A DNA stretch of 34,689 bases from Deltaproteobacteria bacterium. Lineage in GTDB: Bacteria > Desulfobacterota > Desulfarculia > Adiutricales > Adiutricaceae. The position numbers were made by a program, and so were the translations under genes. Under the pieces are notes generated by a model. That model was not told where the DNA came from and searched no databases. It saw nothing but the letters and a program-made list of their open reading frames with translations. The stretch is from the NCBI GenBank assembly GCA_031257955.1, contig JAIRNQ010000124.1, forward strand, positions 1-34,689. The letters run 5' to 3'. Below, piece by piece: positions 12,937 to 20,210 of the stretch (its first letter is position 1; the number at the start of each line of letters is the position of its first letter).

Positions 12937-14250
12937 CTACGCCTGCCCGGAGTCGTCTCGCCAGAGGGAGTTAAGATCGGCGTCGAAGGTCGGGTAAGAG
13001 ATGGCGATGGATTCCCGGCCCAATATGGGCAAATCGGCGCCGGCCGCCTTGAGGGCGATGGCCAGGGTCATGGCCAGTCGGTGGTCGGATCCGGAATCGA
13101 GGCTCTCGGGGAGGATGAAGGAAGTCGGCCCGTCGATGATCAGATCGTCGCCGTCGGCGTTGGCCCTGGCCCCCAGGGCCCCCAGCTGGTGGCGTATGCC
13201 CATCAGGCGGTCGGTTTCCTTAACCCTTAGCTCGTCTACCTGACGGAAGACGGTCCGGCCCTGGGCCTGGGTGGCGGCCAGGGACAGGATAGGGATCTCG
13301 TCGATCAGCGACGGGATCTCTTCCTCGGTGATTTCCGTGGCCCTAAGGGGCCCGTCGTGGCTGACGGTAACGTCGCCGGTCGGCTCGGGCGTGTCGGCCA
13401 CCATCGTCAGGCTCACCTTGGCCCCCATGCGGTCCAAAACCCGCAGGAAGCCCGAGCGGGTCCGAGAGAGAAGCAAATTTTGGGCGGTCACCCGGCTGCC
13501 GGGGATCATGGCCGCGGCCACCAGGAAAAAGGCCGCCGCCGAGGGGTCGGCCGGGGTGGTAAAGCGTTTGGGTAGGGTAAGCCCCACCGGGGCGACCGTG
13601 GCCGTGAGTTCCTGGACGGCGATTTGGCCACCGAAGTAATTAATTAGGCGCTCGGTATGGTCCCGGGTGGCGTGGGGCTCGGTAACCGAGGTTTGCCCGG
13701 CCGCTTGGAGGCCGGCCAGCAATATGGCGCTTTTAAGTTGGGCGCTGGCCGTGTTCATCCGGTAGTCGATGCCGGTAAGCGGGCCTCCCCAAATGGTTAC
13801 CGGGGGCCGGCCGTTGAGGGTCTCTATCTTGGCCCCCATGAGCCGCAAGGGCTCGGCCACCCTCTCCATGGGCCGGCGCCGCAACTGGGTATCCCCGTCC
13901 AGAAGGTACTTGCCGGGTCGGGCGCTCAAAATGCCCATGAGGAGCCTTATGGTCGTCCCGCTGTTGCCGCAGTCTAGTTCAATACTCTCCGGACTCCCCG
14001 GACTCCCCGGCGCCTCCCAGCGGCCTCCCAGCCCCCGAATCGCCAGGCCCCGGACTCCCAATTCCCCTTCCCCCGTCCTCGTCTCGGCCCTACCGCCCAA
14101 TTTTCGGTATATGGCCAAACTGGACTTACAGTCTTCGCAGTCGGAAAGGCCTTCGATAAAGGCTTCCCCGCCCGCGATGAGGGACATGAGAATCAGACGG
14201 TGGCTTATGGACTTGTCGCCGGGGGGCGTGAATCGTCCGTTGAAAGGCAT
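12937..14250 (-). CDS. aroA: 3-phosphoshikimate 1-carboxyvinyltransferase (EPSP synthase)
   Basis: MPFNGRFTPPGDKSISHRLILMSLIAGG...ELDCGNSGTTIRLLMGILSA...DGDTQLRRRPMERVAEPL...SAQLKSAILLAGLQAAG...LRVKETDRL. The track ORF starts at 14385, but the first 45 aa (EYPPWRPGEFPWPWATG...) look non-coding. The family start fits ATG at 14250. Confidence 0.94.
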   Translation of the reverse strand: MPFNGRFTPPGDKSISHRLILMSLIAGGEAFIEGLSDCEDCKSSLAIYRKLGGRAETRTGEGELGVRGLAIRGLGGRWEAPGSPGSPESIELDCGNSGTTIRLLMGILSARPGKYLLDGDTQLRRRPMERVAEPLRLMGAKIETLNGRPPVTIWGGPLTGIDYRMNTASAQLKSAILLAGLQAAGQTSVTEPHATRDHTERLINYFGGQIAVQELTATVAPVGLTLPKRFTTPADPSAAAFFLVAAAMIPGSRVTAQNLLLSRTRSGFLRVLDRMGAKVSLTMVADTPEPTGDVTVSHDGPLRATEITEEEIPSLIDEIPILSLAATQAQGRTVFRQVDELRVKETDRLMGIRHQLGALGARANADGDDLIIDGPTSFILPESLDSGSDHRLAMTLAIALKAAGADLPILGRESIAISYPTFDADLNSLWRDDSGQA

Positions 14251-14710
14251 GCGTTCTCCAAAAACCCGAATCCCAATCGCCGCCCCCGCCGGCAAAGGCG
14301 AAGGCCCGGGGTCCCAAACGGCCAATCCCCAGCCCGTGGCCCAGGGCCAAGGGAACTCCCCCGGCCGCCATGGCGGGTACTCCATTGGCGCAAAAATCGA
14401 CCTTCATTATCCGCTAAAACCTTCCCCTTTTCAAGTGACCCCCCGACACTTTCTCGCGTTTTTCCCCCTCAATTACCCTTATCCTTATATAAACTTCACT
14501 AACTCCCTCTCTTCCATCCCATTGGTCACTACCTTTCACGCCAATCCCAAACAATCCATCAAAATTCTCCCAAACGTCCCCATTTTTTCCCTCTTCCACC
14601 CCAATATCTCACAATGTTTCTCGCGCCGCCAAACAACCCACCCCCTCCCCGGAACCCGCTCCCCGGCCGCTACCGAAACCGCCATCATTCGCCTCGGGCA
14701 CCCTATGAGG

Positions 14711-15400
14711 TCCCGGTAGGTCAGGTGTCTTCCCCGATGGCCCGTGGATGCCCCTGAGAAGCCCTCAGAGGCTTGGCAATGGTCTGGTGGCTAGGGGAGT
14801 AGCGGGAAAGAGCTAAAACGCGACTGGGAGGCTCTGAACGGCCTCTGGGAGGCCAGTGAGGTGAGAGGTGGGATGGGAAGGCGCGTGGTTGACCATGGAA
14901 GGCCTTGGGAGGCCCCTGGGAGGTTTTGAAAGGGTTTGGCTGTCCCGGTAGGTCAGATCTGTTCCTGGAAGGCCCGTGGTGGGCCCTGAGAGCCCGTAGA
15001 GGCCTGGGAATGGGCGGGTGGCTAGGGGGGGCGCGGGAAAGAGCTAAAACGCGACTGGGAGGCTCTGAGCGGCCTCTGGGAGGCCAGTGAGGTGAGAGGT
15101 GGGATGGGAAGGCGCGTGGTTGACCATGGAAGGCCTTGGGAGGCCCCTGGGAGGTTTTGAAAGGGTTTGGCTGTCCCGGGAGGTCAGGTCTGTTCCTGGA
15201 AGGCCCGTGGTGGGCCCTGAGAGCCCCGTAGAGGCCTGGCAATGGGCGGGTGGCTAGGGGAGTAGCGGGAAAGTTTGAAAACGCGACTGGGAGGCTCTGA
15301 GCGGGTTTGGTAGGCTTGTAAGGCGAGAAGTCCGCCGGGAAGGCGCGGGTGGACTTGGGTTGGGAGGCGTTCAGGGGCTGGGGTTGGCCCGGGTGGGGGT
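14711..15400. repeat. Three tandem ~231-bp direct repeat units (start points 14711, 14943, 15174; third unit decays at its right end)
   Basis: tcccggtaggtcag recurs at 14711/14943/15174 (spacing 232, 231). cgggaaag recurs at 14803/15034/15266. Long shared tracts such as gcgactgggaggctctga...gttttgaaagggtttggctgtcccgg. Confidence 0.9.
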
Positions 15401-15753
15401 GTTTTTGGGCCGGTGGGCTGTGGGAAGCGATTTAGGCGGGGATCAAGAGGTGCCTAAACGTCCCGCTTGGATGGGCAAAGGCGTTCAAAGATTTTATTTT
15501 GTCCCGCGGCATGCGCTTATCTGGACTATCAAGGCCCTAGGTGCTATACTTTTCGCTGTAAATCGGGAATCGCCCTATCCGGGCGGGCCCGTTTGGTTTT
15601 TTGGCCGGTCGTTCGGCCTTCGTTTTTATGGGTTTAGGGGCAAGAGAATCGCCGTCCAAACGCCAGCTTATAGTTTTTTTCTGAGTATTTAGTGCGCAAT
15701 CGCCGAGTAAACGCCGCTTAAGCGTTGAGTATTCGGGGAGTATTCTGGGCGCG

Positions 15754-15969
15754 GGCCTCGCATGGTCTCGGGGCCTCGCATGGCCACCGGGTCTTGATTG
15801 GCCGCGGGGCTTTGCTTGGCCACCGGGCCTTGATTGGCCGCGGGGCTTTGCTTGGTCGCCGGGTCTCGCTTGGTCGCGGGGCCTCGCTTGGCCACCGGTT
15901 CTCGCATGGTCTCGGGGCTTTGCTTGGCCACCGGGCCTTGATTGGCCGCGGGGCTTTGCTTGGTCGCCG
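15754..15969. repeat. 18-bp tandem minisatellite, 12 copies, with a 36-bp dimeric higher-order pattern
   Basis: ggcctcgcatggtctcgg / ggcctcgcatggccaccg / ggtcttgattggccgcgg / ggctttgcttggccaccg / ... 12 consecutive 18-mers without indels. Confidence 0.93.
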
Positions 15970-16156
15970 AGATTGTGGGCGCGTTTTTTTGGGCAATTGG
16001 CGCCGGTAACGCCCGTTCGTTCTGGCCAACGGTTATGGTTCTTTTCGGCCTCGTTTGATCGATTTGGTTAGGTTTATACCCGAAAGTTATTTAATCGGAA
16101 CGTGAATTAGGTACCGCGATGGCCAGCCAAGTCTTTGGCGGCCGCATGGATAGAGA

Positions 16157-16219
16157 GCCAAACCCCGAAACCGGGGAATTTGGCGGCTCCCTTTGGGCCC
16201 CGGGGCTTTAGGCCGGGGC
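16157..16219 (+). promoter_or_regulatory. Two adjacent hairpins in the leader of the cheY-like gene
   Basis: GCCAAACCCCG-AAAC-CGGGG(AA)TTTGGC (16157-16184) and GCCCCGG...CCGGGGC (about 16197-16219), immediately upstream of ATG 16241. Confidence 0.5.
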
Positions 16220-16240
16220 ATCCAGGATGAGGTGGACATC

Positions 16241-16621
16241 ATGCCCTTGGGCTCAGGTCAAACCGTGCTGATTGTCGATGATTCCCCGGTCATGAGACAG
16301 ATGTTGTTCAATATATTCGCCAACGAGGGTTTCAACGTCGTGGCCCAGGCGGCCGACGGCGAGGAGGCCCTGACCCTTTTCGACCTCCACAAGCCCGACC
16401 TGACAACCCTGGACATCGTCATGCCAAAAATCAGGGGCACTGAGGTTTTGGCCAGCCTGATGGAGAAATACCCGGATAGCTGCGTCATAATGGCTTCGTC
16501 GGTCTCCGACGCCAGGACCGTCATGCATTGTTTGAAAATGGGCGCCAGGCAGTACATCATCAAACCTTACGATGAGGAAAAGGTCATGAACGCGGTCAAA
16601 AAGGCCCTTCGATTGGGTTAA
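16241..16621 (+). CDS. CheY-like single-domain response regulator
   Basis: VLIVDDSPVMRQMLFNIFANEGFNVVAQAADGEEAL...PDLTTLDIVMPKIRGTEVL...IMASSVSD...GARQYIIKPYDEEKV. ATG at 16241 with GGATGAGG upstream is preferred over the track start at 16193. Confidence 0.92.
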   Translation: MPLGSGQTVLIVDDSPVMRQMLFNIFANEGFNVVAQAADGEEALTLFDLHKPDLTTLDIVMPKIRGTEVLASLMEKYPDSCVIMASSVSDARTVMHCLKMGARQYIIKPYDEEKVMNAVKKALRLG

Positions 16622-16745
16622 GGCGACCACGAAATTTTCACTAACGCGGGCGATATATCGCCGACGAACGGAAACCGAATGAACCGAGGCGCCTAAAAAG
16701 GCCCAATAGCCGAGGCGGCCCACTCCAAGGCCGCGGAGGGCTCAA

Positions 16746-18983
16746 ATGAACGTAAGCGACGAAAATCTAGCCGAACTGTTTGAACAATATAAAGACGAGG
16801 TCAGGGAGACCATTGGCACGCTCGATAACGAGTTGGTGGCCATTGAGCAAGACCCCACCTCCAGCGAGACCATTTTTTCCCTGTTTAGGCACATGCACTC
16901 GCTGAAGGGCTCGTCCAAAATGTTCAACGTCGACAACATCGCCAACATAGCCCACCGGCTTGAGGATTTGATGTCGTTGATCGACAAAAATAATTCCATC
17001 CTGCCCAAATACCCCAAAATAATCGATCTGCTTTTCAAGGGAAACGACATATTCCGGGACATCATCGCCAAACTTGAAGACGACATCACCTATACCACCA
17101 TGACCGTGGACCACGTGGCTTTCGTCGGCGAGATCCAAAACCAGATTGACAAAATCAACCGCCGCGACACCCAATTGGTCGACTCGGCCCGCAAGCTGGT
17201 CGAGGATCTGGAAGCCCTGCTCCCGGCCATGGAAGAGATGGAGATCGAGCACCTAAAGAAAGACATTCAGGAACTCAATAACGGGCTGGCCTTGGTTACC
17301 TTGGAGGAGGAAGGGGCCAACCAGATTCGCTTCAATTATAACGGGGCCGATCTGACCGACGACGTTAGGGCCATGGAGGAACTGCTAAAGAAATTTAACG
17401 ACGGAAAAGCCACGCCCGAAGACGGCCAGGCCTTTCTTGACGCGGCCAACCGCCTCTACAACAGCTTGGCGGACGTGGCCACCGAAGACGCCATGAGCCT
17501 CATAGCCGAGCTGGGCGACGGGCTTTCGCTCTTTTCCGAGCGCAAGTTGGAAATGGACCAGATGATGGTCGAGTTCTTCGCCGCCATGCTCAAGGAACTG
17601 AAGGAAAAGTTTCACGTCGAGGTCGAGGCCCCGGCGGCCAAGGTCTCCGGGCCGGCCAAGAGCCAGGCCAAGGCCCAGGAGCCCCAAGTCAAGACCATCA
17701 GGGTGGACGAGGCCAAGATAGATCTTTTCCTAGAGTCGGTCGGAAAGCTAATCACCAAAAGCGAAATCTTAAACCACCTCCAGTTCTCCTTTAGGCAGGC
17801 CGGTATCGACACCGGGCTCCTTCGGGATTTCTCAACCGTCTCCCGCACCATCTCCACCGACATCGTCAACCTCCAGCGCTCGATAATGGAAGTGCGCCAG
17901 GTGGAGATGAATAATATTTTAAAGAAATTTCCGCGCTTGGTCCGGGACATTTCCCACAAGATTGGGAAAGAGGCCGAAATGATCATTACCGGCGAGCGGG
18001 TGCCCATCGACAAAAGCCTTCTGGACGACGTTGAGCAGGCCATGGTCCATATCGTCCGAAACGCCGTGGATCACGGACTGGAAGGCCCAGAAGAGAGGGT
18101 GGCCGCCGGAAAGCCCAGACGGGGCACCGTCAATATCGCCGTCACCCCCGAGGAGGCCTCGATATTCATTGAGGTCTCCGATGACGGACGCGGCCTGGAT
18201 CTGGAAAAGATAAAAGCCAAGGCCATAGAACGCGGCGTGCTCACCGAGGATCAATCCCAGACCATCTCCGACAAAGACGCGGCCATGCTCATCTTCAACT
18301 CGGGCCTTTCCACCAAAGACCAGGCCACCGACCTCTCCGGCCGCGGGGTGGGCATGGACGTGGTCATGACCAATCTGAAAAAATGGAACGGCGAGGTCTT
18401 GATCGACAACCGCCCCAGCCACGGCCTTTCGGTCGGCTTGAGACTACCGGTGACCAATACCCTCCTGACCAAGGAGGCCATAATGCTCCGGGTGGGCACC
18501 TCGACCTTCTGCCTGCCCCTGGAGTTCGTCAACGAAATCGTCACCGTCCCGGCCGACTCCGTTCACCACCACAAGGAAGGGGCCGTCTTCCGCCACCGGG
18601 ACATGGTCATCTCGGTCATCGATCTTAAGGGCCTGTTGGGCCTCTCCGACGTGGACGCCGCCTTCTACGCCCAGGGCAAAGGCGGGGCCGGCCAGAACTT
18701 GGGCGAATTTTCCTTGGGGGAGGGCGACTTCGTCGCCGACATGGACGAGGGCGACGGCCTCAAGGGCGGGGTCAAGAACAACAATATCTTCATCATCCTC
18801 CGGGGCAAGGTCGACTCCCGCCAGTCCATCATGGCCGACGAGATACTGGGCCAGCAAAAGATTGTCATCAAAGAGTTTGAGCTGGAGACCTTCCGCCGGC
18901 TCCCGTATTTCAACGGCTTGACCCTCCTGGGTGACGGTCGGGTCGTTCTCATCCTCGACTCCGAAAAGCTCTTGGAATCCTAA
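16746..18983 (+). CDS. cheA: CheA-type chemotaxis histidine kinase (Hpt, dimerisation, HATPase, CheW-like)
   Basis: Hpt HMHSLKGSSKMF; KTIRVDEAKIDLFLESVGKLI; VHIVRNAVDHGLEGPEERVAAGKPRRGTV; DDGRGLD; GLSTKDQATDLSGRGVGMDVV; CheW-like C-terminus LRVGTSTFCLPLEFVNEIV. Confidence 0.93.
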   Translation: MNVSDENLAELFEQYKDEVRETIGTLDNELVAIEQDPTSSETIFSLFRHMHSLKGSSKMFNVDNIANIAHRLEDLMSLIDKNNSILPKYPKIIDLLFKGNDIFRDIIAKLEDDITYTTMTVDHVAFVGEIQNQIDKINRRDTQLVDSARKLVEDLEALLPAMEEMEIEHLKKDIQELNNGLALVTLEEEGANQIRFNYNGADLTDDVRAMEELLKKFNDGKATPEDGQAFLDAANRLYNSLADVATEDAMSLIAELGDGLSLFSERKLEMDQMMVEFFAAMLKELKEKFHVEVEAPAAKVSGPAKSQAKAQEPQVKTIRVDEAKIDLFLESVGKLITKSEILNHLQFSFRQAGIDTGLLRDFSTVSRTISTDIVNLQRSIMEVRQVEMNNILKKFPRLVRDISHKIGKEAEMIITGERVPIDKSLLDDVEQAMVHIVRNAVDHGLEGPEERVAAGKPRRGTVNIAVTPEEASIFIEVSDDGRGLDLEKIKAKAIERGVLTEDQSQTISDKDAAMLIFNSGLSTKDQATDLSGRGVGMDVVMTNLKKWNGEVLIDNRPSHGLSVGLRLPVTNTLLTKEAIMLRVGTSTFCLPLEFVNEIVTVPADSVHHHKEGAVFRHRDMVISVIDLKGLLGLSDVDAAFYAQGKGGAGQNLGEFSLGEGDFVADMDEGDGLKGGVKNNNIFIILRGKVDSRQSIMADEILGQQKIVIKEFELETFRRLPYFNGLTLLGDGRVVLILDSEKLLES

Positions 18984-19020
18984 GCCCCGCCGACGGCGGG
19001 CCCAGGATTCCGGGGGGCCC

Positions 19021-19050
19021 CGGGTTTCCGGGAACCCGAAAACCGTTTTT
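19021..19050 (+). terminator. Candidate intrinsic terminator after cheA
   Basis: CGGGTT-tccggg-AACCCG followed by aaaaccgTTTTT. Confidence 0.55.
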
Positions 19051-19231
19051 CCCTCGCCCCAATTTTCCCCTACCCTTGGGTTACCCCCTTGGCCATCGAT
19101 AGGTCTTTTCCTTACTCCCTCGTTAGACGCGTGTTTTTCCTCCTTCTGGATATCCTTTACTTAGCCAAATTTGGAAAGTTGGGAATGTCATGGGTTTATC
19201 TCCATTGGCGTAGTGATTGGCGGGATGGAAT

Positions 19232-19260
19232 TTGACAATTTGCCGTAATTAATCTAAGAT
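19232..19260 (+). promoter_or_regulatory. Sigma70-like promoter upstream of the 19373 gene
   Basis: TTGACA (19232-19237), 17-nt spacer, TAAGAT (19255-19260). Confidence 0.6.
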
Positions 19261-19372
19261 GCTTCCATGAATGGTTGCCTTAGCTCCGGCTTAAGCACGA
19301 AAGATTTCAAAAACTATGAGGTCAGCCCGAAGGAGTGTTTTTGGGCTTGAAGCTTTTCCACGGGGGTATATC

Positions 19373-19948
19373 GTGTCCCAAAATAAACAACTAGGTTATT
19401 TCCTCGGCCTGGCTTTGGCCTTGGCCGTCTGGCTGGCCTGCCCGGCCGTACCGGCGGCGGCCCAGCAAACCAATGGCGGGGGTAACTTCCAATTTAACGA
19501 GCTGGACTTCGATCGCCAAGGCACCGGGCAAGCCCCGGCCACCCGTGACCCCGACGCCGGCCTGACCGACCTCTTTTCGGGCGAGCCAGTCCAAGCCCCC
19601 AGCCAGACGGTCAAAACGCCGGCCCAGCCGCCGGCCATCCCGGCCGCCGACGGGCGTCTGCAGAGCCTGCCCGGGGTGCCCAGCCCGGTTTCCGTGCCGG
19701 CCGGCCAGGGCGAGGCCAAGATAGAGGTGGCCAACGGCAAGGCCGCCCCGGCGGCCCGGCCGGTGAGGCGGCGTAGGGCCGCCAGGAAAAAGGATCCGGA
19801 ATTCCGGAACCCCCAGGAGAGACGTTTTTATTACGCCATGCAGGCTTGGCGCAACCACCCGGAACTCGCCCCGGTCAACTGCAAGTCCTACGTGCCCGAT
19901 CGGCCCCTCTACCACGTGAGGTGCTTTGGGGCCCTGGCCCTCCGCTAG
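19373..19948 (+). CDS. Small exported hypothetical protein (signal peptide, Pro/Ala-rich linker, basic segment, short Cys-containing C-terminal domain)
   Basis: GTG start at 19373 (track start 19316): VSQNKQLGYFLGLALALAVWLACPAVPAAAQQTNGGG... then RPVRRRRAARKKDPEFRNPQERRFYYAMQAWRNHPELAPVNCKSYVPDRPLYHVRCFGAL. Confidence 0.65.
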   Translation: MSQNKQLGYFLGLALALAVWLACPAVPAAAQQTNGGGNFQFNELDFDRQGTGQAPATRDPDAGLTDLFSGEPVQAPSQTVKTPAQPPAIPAADGRLQSLPGVPSPVSVPAGQGEAKIEVANGKAAPAARPVRRRRAARKKDPEFRNPQERRFYYAMQAWRNHPELAPVNCKSYVPDRPLYHVRCFGALALR

Positions 19949-20210
19949 GCCGGCCCTGGGCCCTGGACCCTTGGCCCCGAGCTCACCGGTTTCGACGCTC
20001 TCCAGACCCGAGTTTTCCAGGCTCGGGCTCGCCAGTCCCAATTTCGTTTAGGTCCGGGGCCAGTCTGGTCCCTGACCCGTATCGGTCCTGGCCGGTTGGG
20101 CCCGGCCATTACCGATACGCCAGAATTGGCCCCCCGACAAGTTTAGCCAACCCGAAGGCGCCGCGAGGCGCCTTTGGCATGGCCGTTTTGCCATAAGGAC
20201 GCGTGAACGC

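Noticed and set aside
14721-15242. 173-aa minus-strand ORF with internal 77-aa repeats
   Set aside because: Openness is explained by the 231-bp DNA repeat being a multiple of three. No start-site context or domain, so treated as non-coding satellite unless expression is shown.
14400-15500. Chromosomal replication origin
   Set aside because: Skew flip and gene divergence are suggestive, but no dnaA/dnaN/gidA neighbours and no convincing DnaA-box cluster were seen. Kept only as a weak hypothesis in findings.
15754-15969. CRISPR-like array
   Set aside because: Units are contiguous 18-mers without unique spacers, so this is a simple tandem repeat, not CRISPR.
15725-16009. Hexapeptide-repeat ORFs on both strands
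   Set aside because: An 18-bp DNA minisatellite stays open in several frames at once, so openness alone does not support a protein.
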